DNA from: Mauremys mutica
Lineage: Eukaryota; Chordata; Testudines; Geoemydidae
Length of the DNA stretch: 64,000 bases
NCBI RefSeq assembly: GCF_020497125.1
Contig: NC_059075.1
Coordinates: 109,035,222 to 109,099,221, forward strand
Direction of reading: 5' to 3'
The notes beneath the pieces were generated by a model. That model saw only the letters and a list, made by a program, of their open reading frames with translations, was not told where the DNA came from and searched no databases. Each line of letters opens with the position of its first letter. Within the stretch, counting starts at the first letter, position 1. Made by a program: the position numbers and the translations under genes. Below are positions 1 through 12,745 of this stretch, one piece after another.

Positions 1-844
1 GGACTAAAACACCTCTTTTCCAACCAACAGTCTTCATATAGGTCTCTTGCACAAGTTTGTCTCTGCGCTTTGAAAGTTCAATACTCCTGTTACAGACTGC
101 AGATAGGAAGCCTCCTGCAACCCAACCAGTTTGTGCATCTCTGTTGTTACTCACTTTGTGTCAGTTGAAAACCTCTCCTTACCCTTGCCTGTTTCTCTCC
201 CTATTTCATTTAACTTTGCAATTGTATTAATTCTGTAAAGCATTTTGGGAAAGCTGGGAAAGACACTATACAAAATAAAACTACGATTGTATTTTGTTGC
301 CATAAGACACTGCTTATTCTTACAACAGTGAGTCTCTTCTACTTGGAGTGAAGCTTTTCTGTAGTACTTGCAAGGATAATTACTGTTTGTCCAATTTTTT
401 TCTTGCTTCTCCCTCAGAGTAAGTCAAGGACATTGCTGTTTTGTGTATATTTTCACAGGTTAACCTGTGCTAAGTTGTGTGGGTGCCAGTCACTAGCTTA
501 CACCAGTGTAGCATATCTACATTAGGGCTGTGCACCCATGTAGCTACACTGGTGCAAAAATCCCCAGTGTGGACACTTTTGGTTCCAATAGACATGTAAG
601 AGGTCAGTACTCCTGTTTCATATCCCATTATAAAACATTAGTAGAGGCAAGGTGACCCCTACCTTCCCTCTCGCTCCCCAAGAACTTTTACCTGCAAGAT
701 CTGTCTTTGTTGGGCAAACCCTTCTGTCTAGTTGCAAGCTGGGTAAATTTCAGCTCACATTTTTGAGGGTGAAGAGGAGTGGGTCGGTATTTGATGTTAA
801 TGAGAATGGTTCTTCTGCATGGGAACTAGATACAGTAACATTCT
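1..844. other. No gene seen; probable MOB2 upstream/intron 1
   Basis: AT-rich unique-looking sequence without a recognisable exon. A short stretch around 500-580 contains near-inverted pieces (CACCAGTGTAGC / GCTACACTGGTG) that look like an old MITE remnant. I cannot place it in a family. Confidence 0.5.
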
Positions 845-1100
845 AAGGTCTTGTCTACACTTCCACTTTGCGCGAGAAAGTTGCAGCGCTGTAGGGGTGT
901 GAAAAAACACCCCTCTGAGTACTGCAAGTTTCAATGCTGTAAAATGGCAGTGTAGACAGTGCATCAATGCTGGGAGCTGTGCTCCCAGTGCTGATAGCTA
1001 CTCCCCTCATGGAGGTGTAGCCGCTGGTGCTGCGACTACACAAGCCACGTTAATGCACTGCCGTAGCAGCGCTTTAACATTGCTATTGAAGACATGTTCT
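845..1100. mobile_element. MITE with degenerate terminal inverted repeats
   Basis: Starts AGGTCTTGTCTACACTT and ends TTGAAGACATGTTCTT, whose reverse complement matches the start imperfectly. The inside contains AGCGCTG-type motifs and inverted segments (CTGGGAGC / GCTCCCAG). It belongs to the abundant GTCTACAC-type miniature elements seen four or more times here. No ORF. Boundaries are approximate. Confidence 0.6.
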
Positions 1101-4100
1101 TACCTTCTTGCTTTTTAAGGATCTACGATGGGTTAGGCAGGGTACATGTCCTGGGGACATCTCACTGAAATGCACTACTTGGTTAGCATCCTGTTTGACA
1201 AGACCTGGGACCCTGGAGCTTCCTGGCATTTGTGTTCTAAACCGATGGACTTTTCAGAGGTAAAGACAGTGACACTGCTGAGAAGCTGTGAAGAGCTATC
1301 CGGGACACAATTCTCCACTGTGCTGTGCCTGATTTATGCCACACCACTGGCGCAAAGTGGAAGTCCCATAGCAGACTATCATTCTAGTGCAGGGCTTCTC
1401 CTGGAGGGTGGGGGAAGGTCCAAGCAGCAGGGCACATGCGCACACAGATCATGAATGTAGCTGGCGTAATAAGGACTTTCCTGGACCTTGAGCCTTTTCC
1501 ATTGGGATCAGCAAGATACACAGGTGGCCCAGGAGGCTTTAAGCCACCTTGTAGCCAGGGAGCCCCTCAGACTGATGGGCTGAGCTCCTGTGCATGATAA
1601 GGCCAAGTATCCTGAGACTGTTGTTTCTTGTTATACAGAACTAAAAGTCAGCTGCACTGTATTGCTTAAGGGGAAAAGATGATATTTTACTTATTAGAAA
1701 CTTGAAAAAAATTATTGGGAGTGAGAAGCTACAAATCTTGCATTCCTGGCAAGCCACATTCAGCTGCATTAAGGCATCAAGGCATTAATGTGAGGATTTT
1801 GGGGTGGTCAGGAACTGGTACTATTTTTGATTTTTTTAATCCTTTTTCATTCTATTTTAGGAAAGTTAGTTCAGATAAGTTTATTGTTTATAACACTGTT
1901 CCATCTGTGACCTATTGCGTTCACCTTATATACACACACAGGTAATCATAGCTCTGTGCAGAGACCTCTTGAGAATGGTTCAAGGATTTGGAAAAGCAGT
2001 AGCCCTCTTACTTCCCCAATGCCTGAATTATCAGGTTCTTTTTGTAGTAGATGATCTTAGTTTTAGTTAAAACAGATTGCACTGCAAAATACCCTTCAGG
2101 ATAAGAAACCTGCTGAACCCTCATGTTTATGCCTATTGGTTCAGGCATATGAAGGCTTACTGGCTCGCTGAGGAGTTAACTATGGGTTAGTGGATAAAGT
2201 CATAGGTGTTGGAAAAGGAGCATTTAAAATTAGTACAACAGAGCTAGGTCATTGAGGCCGTGTAGAATGCTTTTGTTGGGTTGGACAGTTTCCTACATTT
2301 TGAGCTGTTGAAAGTGGTTGCATCTGTATTTCAGCACTGCCTCCTGGAAATATATCCACAAAAATGTTCTGTTCTTCCAGCTGACCTTCCTTTCCTCACC
2401 TGTGCACACAAGTCCCTCTTCACCCTCCTCCTCCCCCCCCAAATTGATTGAAGGGGCACCATGGAAGAATGACCTGGGGATTACGCAGTCAAAAAGAGTC
2501 ATCAAAGATAACTGGAAGTTAGATGCAGCCTCTAGTTTTGCAGGGAGGGGTACTGGTGGATAGGAGCTCAGGAAGAAAAAAGGAAACTCTAGTTCAGTAT
2601 GTTTTACCACAAGAATGCACTCCGCATATTCCTCTAGCATTAACTGAACTTTCTGCAAGCTCCGCCTTGCTTTTGTAGTCATTCTTCCCAGTAGTACACC
2701 AATGGAGAAAGCTGGGAATACCAGGCAGGAGAAGGAGTAGTACCAGAACCTGGAAACCAGCAAAGACTTACACAGTAATTGAGTCTCTTCTGTCAATAGA
2801 CAGCTGTTCTGATAGGCAGTTATATGTGGCTTGCCAGGACCACATAACCACTATGTGTAAGCAATGTGATAAGCACTTGTCTACTTACTTCCTTTTTTTT
2901 GTTAAAAGCAGAGGGAAAGAGCAAACAGGAGTGGGAAATTCTGCTGTACCAATATATACAGTGTCTACCAGATGCACTCTGTTCCCCTTGCTTCCCAGGT
3001 GAGGCCAGCTGGAGCTTAATTTGGTCTTAAATCTGTCTATAGAGTGTTTTTTTGGGAAGCAGCATTATGAAATAGTGTTATGGCACTTGTCATCCTTAAC
3101 ATGCTTGCCATGCCTTGGCACCGGCTGTTTACAGCAGAGCACCCGGAGGCTAAGTACAGATTGCCTTTTAAGGTAAAGAGCCGCTATGAGAATATGAAAG
3201 AAAAAAGTTTCCCTGGCATGCAGGGAACATTCTTCCTTCCTCCTCCTCCTCTTAAATAAACTATTAGTAACTTTTAAAAACAGAACAAAAATGAAAAAGC
3301 AAGGCCAGGGATGCTGCCAAAGACATTTTATTCTGCACAGCCCCCTTAGAGCTACACTGTAACTGGGTTCTGGAAATGACCCAGGATGGGAGAAGAGAAT
3401 AATGAAACTCTGAGGTGGGGTCTGTCAGAGGGCTAGAAAGGGAGGAAAACATAATAGACACTGTGCAAAAAGACTGTCTCCTTCCCTTCCCAATGTCCCA
3501 TGGAAATAATCTGACCACAACAGTCTACGAACAAGTTGCCTGTGTTGTAATGGAATCTAGGCTTACTTTGTAATGATACTTTATGCAGCCCTTCTATACT
3601 GATGCTCGTCCTTTCTTTTCTTTTCCTTTCCAACCCTGAAAATGTGCACATTTCCAGACTTCTGTTGATATGCTGGATCTAGCACCACATAGTATCTTTC
3701 TCGTTGGAGTGGCACTGACTCTAGATAATACAGGCTATGATACTGCAGAAGAATTTAGCCTTTTAAAATCTACACTTGAAATGCAAAGCCAAATATTACC
3801 AACTGTGAGAGGACTAGAGCCCTGATATACAGTATAGCACAGCCCACAGCAAAGGGAGGTTGCAGCTGCCACTTTGGCATCCTGGCAGATGATGAAACCA
3901 TACATAGTATATGTCCATATTCTCGTCTGCTATCCTGCGGGGGGGAAGAAGGGAGGGAGAAGCAGTATCTTACATTTTCATTATTGATAGGTAATGATTT
4001 TGTAGGGAGAGGGAAACATGAGGATAATTTCAGACTGTTGTCAAGGACAGTCAGAGTAGCGGGTATACTTTGCCTCTTCAAATGCAACCCAGCATTGACA

Positions 4101-4494
4101 ATTGCCTTGCCTACCATAGAAGTAAGTTTTTTGTTGTTGTTTTAAGCCTTTGATTATCAGGGAGCTGTCTTAAGGCGTGAGAATTTCCCCCCCTGCCTTG
4201 ATACTTAACTAAAGTAAGAAGGGTTGTTTTTTTTTAAGTGTAGGGGGGAGGGGTAGATGGGGATTGTGGTTTGGTGGGAAGAGGGGAGAGGTAGGGGGAA
4301 GGAAGGGCTGAGAGTGGGAAAGCAGCCACCTCTGTCCTGTAAAAACATCAGTGCTGTTTGCTGCTTCATTGTTCTTGTTGGGAGTTCCTTGCCTAGAACT
4401 TAAATGGAAGTCATAAATGTTAGGTCATAAACTGTTTCCTTCCTTCTGTGAATAGATTCAAAACTCTGACACTTAAGCAGAATAACCCTAAGTA
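1101..4494. other. Non-coding, probable intron 1 of MOB2
   Basis: No exon, RNA gene or clear transposon recognised. Reading frames here are short and lack codon structure. Purine- or pyrimidine-rich runs occur around 2415-2440 and 4240-4315. Confidence 0.5.
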
Positions 4495-4496
4495 GA

Positions 4497-4585
4497 AAGA
4501 ACAGGAGTACTTGTGGCACCTTAAAGACTAACAAATTTATTGAAGCATGAGCCTTCGTGAGCTACAGCTCACTTCTTCGGTAGAA
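4497..4585 (-). mobile_element. Penelope-like element tail fragment
   Basis: On the - strand this reads through the same tail as 25437-25535 and 12620-12725: a GAAGAA stretch, a perfect 6-bp hairpin (GTGAGC/GCTCAC), an AATAAATTTGTTAGTCTTTA segment and AAGGTGCCACAAGTACTCCT. Assignment to Penelope-like elements rests on the 12.1-12.7 kb copy, where the same kind of tail follows a GIY-YIG endonuclease remnant. Confidence 0.65.
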
Positions 4586-4594
4586 ATTAACTGA

Positions 4595-6369
4595 TAACCG
4601 ATTTCCAGTAGAGGAACTTGGGGCTTTCAATTTTTAATTAATCCCTCATTGATTATGGGGAAAAGGATAATAGTAATGAAGAAATCTATTACTGGTTAAT
4701 TTACATTTCCCCATAAAGCCTTGGACTTTCTCATGGATGGCTGAAATCTCTGGTGTTGTCTTCTGCGAAGAGAGCACATAGAAGCATGAGATTTTTCTTC
4801 AAGTTGTTTATACTCGCTTTCGCCTTTCACCCACCTCCCATTTGATTTATTACACAGAAGGGAGGTGGAGAGAGAAGCTGAAATTAAAACATCCAACAAA
4901 ATTGTCCTTTTGAGCTCTCTTCCCTGCAAAGCATCAAACATGAAGGAATTCAAGGTCTAGAAGATATGGTTAAAATATTGGCTCACTGCCTGTATAATTC
5001 CACATTAGCTCATGTTTTAAGAGGCCAACTTGTGTCTTTGGAGACTACTGAAAAGGTAGCATCTGACAAGAATGCTTCACACTATAATTTTATCAGTGGA
5101 TATAAAAAAATTCTAGATGTGTATTCATTCCTTTTTCGTTTTGAAATCTCAAGAATAAAATCCAGGCAAACGTGTGTTGGCAGAGTGTCCTGGCTTATGA
5201 CGTCAATATGTACAGTAGTGTATGGCAGGGAATGTGTGCAGGTGTAAGGCATTATAGCATTTCTGGGTTGCTGCTGGGTTTGTAAATCACCCACTGAAAT
5301 GTTCCAGTTTGAAATGCAGTATTTAAATCCACATGTGCATTTCTTTAACAATTTTCAAAACATTCAATATTTTGAAAATGTGCAGACTTTGGGAATTAGT
5401 ATTTTGGACTAGTTTATAAGTAGCTAAATAACTTCAAATAACTTCTTTGATTCATTTGTTTTCAGAATGAAATGTAGTAAATTTTATATGGGTATCTTTT
5501 TTTGTTTTTAAAAATTGATAAACATTAAGCTTTTGGAAAGTTTTTTTTTAAATTAAATTTGCTCAGTAAAGGTTTTTTCTATGCTATTTTTATCTCAATT
5601 TTTTAAAGCTTTTGAGTGCACTTAATTTAAAAAATTGCACATTCAGACCACTAAAGCCAAGTGGTCCCAATGTAAGGGAGGTGCTTTGCCCTGAATCTCC
5701 TGGTTTTTGTTAGGAATTTTTACTGCACAACCTTAATCTTGGATGATACCTGAGATCATGATTTAGCCATTTTAAAAAGTCTCTATAAATTACTAGCTAC
5801 AAATCAGTATTTCATTGGCCTCAACTCCAGATTCTCAATCCATAGTCTTCCTCTCTCCTTTTCCTGGAGATTTGGGATGGGTTGTGAGTTTTGAGGCTTG
5901 GCTAATGTAGAGACAGGAAACTTGGCATAGAATGCTCATCAGACTTGCTATGTCAATTTCCACTGAAGTATCACACCCTTTTGATTCTTGGGTTGGAATT
6001 TTGACATTGGATTACATTCCCCCACGGGCGGGAGGGGAGGGGGAGAATAAATGCAGGTCTCTGCTCCTTTTCACTGTTTTCTATTATCATCAGACTTTTT
6101 CAAGGTTGTGATGTGATGCTGTTAATAAAAACACCTCAGATAGGCAAGCCACTGATGACTGTGCAAAACTAGTTAATTTATGTTGGGAGTGATGAAGCAG
6201 ATTTTCTTTTTATTAAGTAAATCCAAGTGTTAGATATATTCTGTGAAGTGTCACAACAGCACCTTAGAAATAGCTACCAGGGGGTTGCTGGATAAAAACA
6301 CTCTGGAACAATGGAATAGTGTGATGCTCAGCTTAGACATCAACATAAACTACTGAATTTGATAGGGAA
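4595..6369. other. Non-coding, nothing recognised
   Basis: AT-rich sequence with T runs (5500-5580). No exon-like or repeat-family sequence recognised. Confidence 0.45.
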
Positions 6370-6374
6370 GTTAC

Positions 6375-6590
6375 TTAGACCTGGTTTGTGTCACTTAAAC
6401 TTGTGAAAACCCCATCAACCTGTTTAAATAACTTCAGTTTAACTCAGTTTACCAATACAAGTTAAATTGATTTAAACTAGATTAAACTGCATCTATGTTG
6501 TGGGGTAGGGAGGTTGTTTTGGTTTCACTAGATCAGTTTTAAAATGTGAGTTAAACTGGTGCAACTTTTTAACATAGACAAGCCAGTTTC
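6375..6590. mobile_element. Probable MITE remnant
   Basis: Begins near GACCTGGTTTGTGTCACTTA and ends TTTTTAACATAGACAAGCCA. The ends are loosely inverted, and the interior alternates GTTTAAACT-like inverted words (TTTAAACTAGATTAAACT). It resembles the GTCTACAC-class miniature elements but is diverged. Confidence 0.4.
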
Positions 6591-6690
6591 CACTTGTGAA
6601 ATAGGGATAATACTTACTTCATATGGTATTGAGGCTAAACAGTTGTTCAGTGCTTTGACCATGCGAAGTTCCAAAGTGGTATTTAGGCCA
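6591..6690 (+). repeat. MIR-like SINE fragment
   Basis: Contains the MIR-type core-end phrase ACTTGTGAAATAGGGATAAT followed by TACTTACTTCATATGGTATT and TTGTTCAGTGCTTTGACCAT. Old and truncated. Confidence 0.5.
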
Positions 6691-8534
6691 ATAAAGTTAT
6701 TTGGCTTCTAGTCAAGGAGGATATGTAAGAGGGGTGGGGGAGAGGGATGGGGTTTCAGATCTTGATTAACTGAACAGATATAACAAAGACACCTGGGAAA
6801 TAGCCATTTTTATTAAATCTCTCTAAGAAAAATAAAATGCAGCTAGTTAAAGGAAGTAACCAGTGACCCAGATGGCTTGTCAGTCATTGTGGTTGTCCTC
6901 TACCTTCTGTTTTTCTAAAGATATCCCAGGGAGGCTTACAGCTAAAATGTTTTTTCAGATGAATACAAAGCAGAGAGTATGGAAGCCCTGCTAGAAGCAC
7001 AGCTGCAATGAATATATTGTCTGGCTCGAGCTAGTTTGCTTAACCTTCTTCTAAAACATTTTACATAGTGACCTCCCTACTGTCTGTGTCCTTTCTTTCT
7101 GCCCCCTCCCCGCACTCCTTCACAGTCTGGTGTGATTTGTGCCTGAGGCATTTTCTGATATAACCTTTACTGGGAGCAGTGTGAGGAATTAGTTTGCAGT
7201 CTTGCTTTACCTGTGAATAAACACAGCTGAGCTGTTTCCTCAGTGAGAGCAGGGGAGATGTGAACTGATCTCTCATCACAACAGATGATGAAGAAAAAAA
7301 AATGCTTTTCCACTGACATTTAAACACTGATATGGGGCACATTTTCAGGAAGCCCCCTTAACGGTACCCAAAAACCAACCAATCAGACTTTTATACAAAA
7401 GATAAATGCATGTGCATACTCAGCAGGTGCAGCTAAGGCTTGATAAATGTTGATATCAGAAAAGCTTAATTACAAAGTTCTCTCTGGTCTTTGTCTAGAA
7501 GGGCATAGATGCAGAATTTTAATCAAGACTTGATTTTTTTTCTCAGTGTTGACACTGCAGTGTAGGACTAGGAGTGCTGCTTTTTGATAGGTGCCATCCT
7601 TTTTAAGGTGACATTTTTAAGGAGACATTGGATCAAGCTCTTGAGTGATTACCCAGGTAGACGGTGGATTCTGTGATGTTCCTTGAACACAGTGGTAATA
7701 ATTCCAGTGTCCTGGTTATCACCCTTCCTCTATTTTAAGTAGCTTCTAACAGTGAAGGCTCCAAGAGCTACTGCTGCTCATATTTGTCGGTAGATACCAC
7801 TATCAGCGTCTTTTTCTTCACCTGAGAGAATGTTCTGGGATATCTTGAAAGAGGCTACATAAACCATTTTTCTCCTTATTTATGTGGCTTTTTTATATTA
7901 AATTGAGAATGTGGAAAGGGCTTCTGTACATATGCTTTTTATAACCTATAAAAAGCACGAAAAATATTTCATCAAGAGCCTTTGGAAATGTTTCATAGTG
8001 AGTGTTTTCCTAGAAGCAGCCTCTCAGCTGAAGTAACTGTAAACTTGATTGAAGGATTGAGGTAGGAAGGAGGTGGTAATTTTTTAACCTATATTTGTAG
8101 GTAACTATATTTATCAACATTAAATTAATGTATGGGCCTCAGTTTGAGCAGTTTATTTGGAATGTAGTACCAACATTTGTGCTCTTACTCGAGTGTGATC
8201 ACCTTTTAAAAATGTAATGTTGTGGCATGGTGCAGTGAACATAAACATGTGAAATACTCAGTACTGGCTATCATCTTCCACCCTAGAACCAGCACTTTGC
8301 ACTTGGGAATCTGGGGTTCATGAAAACAATTCATTCAGCTTCGGTTGCTAGGCTGGAGCATTGCGTTGCAATTTCACAAGCTTGGTCAGTCCAGCACTTG
8401 ATGTTCTTAAGATTCTCTTGAGCCTAATTATTGTGCACTACAATATTTTTTTATTATATCACCTATTACCAATACACTCTGAAAACTCACTGGTAGAAAC
8501 AATTTTTATGATGGTTCTTCAACACTGCACCGAT
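6691..8534. other. Non-coding, nothing recognised
   Basis: No conserved exon or transposon identified. Part of the presumed MOB2 intron 1. Confidence 0.45.
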
Positions 8535-8787
8535 GCAGCTATGCCCTAGTAGCACATCTAGTGAAGACATGCTATGTCGACAAGAGAATGCTCTTCCATC
8601 GGCATAATTACTCCCATCTCAACGAGAGGCGGAAGCTATATCGGCGGTAGAGCATTTCCTACTGACGTAGCGTGGTGTAGACACCGCTTTAAGTCGATGT
8701 AAAATACATCACTCGAGGATGGCTTTTTCACACCCCTGCATAACGTAAGTTGCATCAACTTAAGCGGTAGTGTAGACAAGCCTTCAG
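8535..8787. mobile_element. MITE, GTCTACAC class
   Basis: The left part carries GTGAAGACATGCTATGTCGA, and the right part ends GGTAGTGTAGACAAGCCTTC. The interior includes TAGCGTGGTGTAGACACCGC and TTTTTCACACCCCTGCATAA, words also present in the copy at 845-1100. No coding capacity. Confidence 0.6.
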
Positions 8788-10859
8788 TAGCTAAACAAGG
8801 TGAGCAAAATTTTTCCTACTGCCAGTTGAAGTTTGATATTCAAGTGTCTTGGTGATATGAATAAACCTTCATATTTTGTGATCACGTATCTATTTGGCCA
8901 GTGGGACATTGCCCTCAACTTAATATTTTTGAGAAGGGGACTAAAACATTGGAAAGGGAACTAATTCTCCTTCAAGAAGTTCATCTTCAGGGTTCTGGAG
9001 ATCTAAACTGGGCATTTTGTAGAGGGATTTGGCGCAATGTCTCGATGCCGCAATGACACAAAATGGTTGCATTGTCAGCAGCATAAAACTGCAGTTCCTG
9101 TGCAGAGGTAAACCTTTTTTAAGATGGGGCATATAGCCATTTGTGTGCAGAAATGATGTTCAGAAACTTGCAGACTCAGTGAAAGTAAATTGTTCTGTAC
9201 TGAAATTGGGGAGAGGCATTGGATGAGGATGAAGTAGGAACAACCCACTTACTCACTGAAAAGCTGGCTCTGCACATCTGGCTTTCTCCCGTGGTTCCCG
9301 CCAGTAGCCTGTCTGCACGACAGGCCAGCTTTGACCTCTTAATCCCTCTTTCCCCTCTCCTCCTCCCCATGGAAGGTTGTTCTTGCCTGATGTTGCATAG
9401 CATCATTCCTCCATCTCTAAGGCATTTGATGTAGCACTATCCTATAGAAGAGACAGGAGTCAGATTCTCTTCTCCCTCAGAGCATTGTTTTACACTCATC
9501 TCAGCCAATAGCAATTTAGTGAAACTTTTTATGCCAGTTTCTCAGGGATGAGGACATTGAATGCACCATGCTGCTTTTTGCTCCAGTTTTAAACTGCTTT
9601 CAGTTTTGAAAACACCACCTATCTGTTGTTCTAAATGCCCTGAACCATCCCAAAACATGATTTTCTTTTGCATGTATGGTAATTTCCACTGAGACCCTCT
9701 GCAGGTGTAAAGGTGCAGTACAGAATCTGCCTACATTGGTTTGAGCAGTGGCGGGGTGATGTAGGTCTCTGCTTGGAATGGAGCAATTCAGTGGCCTTGA
9801 GTGCTTTGGGTTAGCTAGGGGCTAAGTACATAGTTTCAACTGGATTTATACTGTTTACTGCCAGGATAAACTGGTTCCAAGTCTGAGTATAGCATTCCTG
9901 CAAAAGAAAGAGGTTGAACAGGCTGCTTCATCTGTTTATATTCAAGATACTTTGATTAAACCAAAGACTGACTCCTGAAAGACTGTTTCTTATGGTGTTA
10001 CAATAGTTTTTCAATGATGAACACTTCAAGTTCTGTGAAAATTCGAGAACTAGAGACAAAACATCCAAGTCTACCTTGCATAAGTCGGTTTATGCCTCTG
10101 AAAGTAGCAAATGCATCTTTCCTGATTCTCTCTTGTCTAGAGCTCAACATTATACAGTACTTCGAGGTTCACTGCAACTGCAGGGATGAAGGCAAGAGTT
10201 ATGTTATCAAACCCAGAGTTGTTCTAACTTTGCAGCCCTCCAGAGTTATACCTCTGTCCACTGTAAAACGTAGGATTTTAACATGAAGAAAATGTATCCA
10301 AGTTGACACACAATGTCCCCTGGCTGGGAAGTAGTCTGAAGAATTAGTTTGTAGGCCAGGTTCTGTTTTAGACAAACTCAGGAGAGAAATCTTGCAGATT
10401 TTTTAAGCTTAGTTTGAATTCGGTGTTCTGAACAAAGGGAAGGCAGGGGCTGAGTGAGGTGAGAAGCAGGGTAATAAATCAGCCAGTCTTTGTATAGCTG
10501 GTTTTTAGTTTACTTTCATGGGCCATTCCTACTAGTTAAAACATGTTTGGGGTTACAAAAGTCCTCCTTCATAGCCGTCTCATTAACTCTTTCATTACTG
10601 TAGTTAGATGAAGTGTGACCTTCCCCTAACTGGGACTTATTATGAGATTTCTGTGTATCTCTGGCTTGTAAATACGCTACATGTAAAATGTACAAATAGA
10701 CAAGATGAGGCGTCCTCTGCAGCCTTGAAGATCTCCCTGATTTTTTTTTCTCTTCCTTACAACTGTCTTACTCAAAACTTTGCATGTTGTCTGCCTTCCT
10801 TCTGGCCAGTAAGTGGCGGGGGTGGGGAGACAGCTCTTCAGTGTAAAGTCAGCATAGAG
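8788..10859. other. Non-coding, nothing recognised
   Basis: No exon or clear repeat recognised. Long frames at 9219-9434 and 10014-10286 lack family similarity I can name and look like chance openings. Confidence 0.45.
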
Positions 10860-11183
10860 CAGGGGTTCTCAAACTTCCTTGCCATGATCCCCCTCTGACA
10901 ACAAAAATTACTTCATGACCCATGGAAGAGGGACCGAAGTCTGAGCCCCGCTGCCCTGTGGTGTGTATAGCTTTGAGGGCTTCAGCTCTAGGTGGTGGGG
11001 GAATTTAACCTGAGCCCTGCTGCCCAGGGCCCCACTGCCCAGGGCTGAAGCCCTCAGGCTTCAGCTTCAGCCCTAGGCGGTGAGGCTTGGACTTCGGCTT
11101 CAGCCCCGGGCCCCAGCAAGTCTAACGCCAGCCCTGGTGACCCCATTAAAACAGGGTCGTGACCCACAGTTTGAGAACTGCTG
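10860..11183. mobile_element. hAT-like non-autonomous element
   Basis: Terminal inverted repeats CAGGGGTTCTCAAAC and GTTTGAGAACTGCTG are flanked by near-identical 8-bp duplications (GCATAGAG left, GCACAGAG right, 7 of 8 bases). The inside is GC-rich with repeated CAGCCC / GGCTTCAGC words. No transposase. The 8-bp duplication and CAG...CTG ends place it in the hAT superfamily. Confidence 0.8.
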
Positions 11184-11191
11184 GCACAGAG

Positions 11192-12070
11192 TAATATGAG
11201 GCACTCTTACATTGGCTTCCTAGTTTCTACCATCCCAGGGAGCAAGAGACCAGAAATCAAATCCAGGTCTCCCATACCACAGTGCAGAACACTGACTCAC
11301 TGGTTTGGGCCACGTGAGTGTTCAAAGCATTTTTAAAGGGATACACTTAGAGAGTTCCTAAGGAGTTAGATCCTGATAGTCATACGTCTTTTGATGGAGG
11401 AAGGTTCATACTCCTCATTCAGGTTTTACTGAACCTTCAAGTGCCCTTTCTAGGAAGGATGTGTCTGATCCTTTGCAGCCATAATTACAGTTTACATACA
11501 TCACAGACGGGCACTGTTTAAAGATTCTTTTGAAGTCTATATGCTGTCCGTTTACAGCATGACTTCAAGGCCAGGTTTTCTTGGGACAGAATCCAGGCTA
11601 ATTTCAATAGCACAATTTAAAGCAGTGATCTCCAAAGGTGGAATTGTCTTGGTTTTCTAGATTTGAAAAACATTTTGTCCTAAACCAAGAATGCCTGAGC
11701 TAAAATAATCTGAGCATCTGATACCCAGTGTTCATGTTCTAGTGCTAAGTGTACAATGCCTATTGTACTTGCTCAGCACTAGAATAGTCCCTTCCCCTTC
11801 TAGGTAGGTTAGTTTGTCACTGCAGAGACATGGGAGACACATAAATAAACAAAAGCTTGACAACATAAATTGCTTTTTTGTTTAAAAACCCATCAGGAGC
11901 AGTGAGCATGTGATGGGCCAGCACATTCAGACCATGATTCACTGAAGTCTAGCCATGGGATTGTTGGCTTGGGTTGAGACTTAAGTCTGCGAACCTTAAG
12001 GACAGGCCATGAGGAAAACAGTGGTGACTGGGACAGGCTCAGTTTCTTCTTTGTGAAACTTGATGAGGAA
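11192..12070. other. Non-coding, nothing firm
   Basis: Contains a possible short SINE-like stretch at 11225-11325 (CAAATCCAGGTCTCCCATAC), too diverged to assign. The rest is unrecognised intronic sequence. Confidence 0.4.
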
Positions 12071-12745
12071 ACAACAATGAGTCCGGTGGCACAGTAAAGA
12101 CTAACAGATTTATTTGGGCATGAGTTTTCTTGGGTAAAAAACCCACTTCTTCAGATACATGGAGTGAAAATTACAGATGCAGGCATTGTTATACTGACAC
12201 ATGAAGAGAAGGGAGTAAAAGAATAAATGGACACAAATCGGACATCAGGAATGGTAACGTACAAAGCCAGTAGGAGAACAGTTCAGTCTCCCTGGACATT
12301 CTATAACAGATTTAAAAGTAGCCATACTTGAACAAAAAAACTTCAGAAACAGACTTCAAAGAGAAACTGCAGAACTAAAATTCATTTGCAAATTTAACAC
12401 CATTAATTTGGGCTTGAATGGGGACTGGGAGTGGCTGGCTCATTACAGAAGCAACTTTTCTTCTCCTGAAATTGACACCACCTCATCAATTACTGGGCGT
12501 GAACTACATCCACCCTGATTGTATTGGCCCTGTCAGCACTGGGTCTCCACTTGTGAGGTATCTCCCTTCTCTGCATGTGTCAGTATAACAATGCCTGCAT
12601 CTGTAATTTTCACTCCATGCATCTGAAGAAGTGGGTTTTTTACCCATGAAAGCTTATGCCCAAATAAATGTTAGTATTTAAGGTGCCACTGGACTCCTTG
12701 TTTTTGTGGATACAGACTAGCACAGCTACCCCCTGATACTTGATG
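12071..12745 (+). mobile_element. Penelope-like element remnant with inverted terminal pieces
   Basis: A central stretch on the + strand encodes the C-terminal part of a GIY-YIG endonuclease (12270-12518). It is followed by the + strand tail (12519-12730) and preceded by an inverted copy of that tail (12071-12215). The two arms share TGTCAGTATAACAATGCCTG and ATTTTCACTCCATG with their complements. An inverted partial terminal repeat of this kind is typical of Penelope-like retroelements. No reverse transcriptase part remains here. Confidence 0.75.
12270..12518 (+). pseudogene. Penelope-like GIY-YIG endonuclease C-terminal fragment
   Basis: The open frame reads VGEQFSLPGHSITDLKVAIL, then EQKNFRNRLQRETAELKFIC, then KFNTINLGLNGDWEWLAHYR, and ends at TGA 12516-12518. 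The pattern G-[HQ]-F-x-x-P-G-H-S plus D-L-x-V, then an Arg- and Glu-bearing helix and an I-N-x-G-L-N end, is what I know from the endonuclease domain of Penelope-like elements. The frame meets a TAA just upstream (12255-12257). The N-terminal GIY-YIG half and the reverse transcriptase are missing, so this is a relic. Confidence 0.72.

Noticed and set aside
1246..1268. ATGGACTTTTCAGAG followed by GTAAAG as a possible MOB2 first exon
   Set aside because: It resembles the start MD-x of MOB2 and a donor, but the splice would leave phase 0 while the next exon needs two bases before it. The residues also do not match the known short N-terminus.
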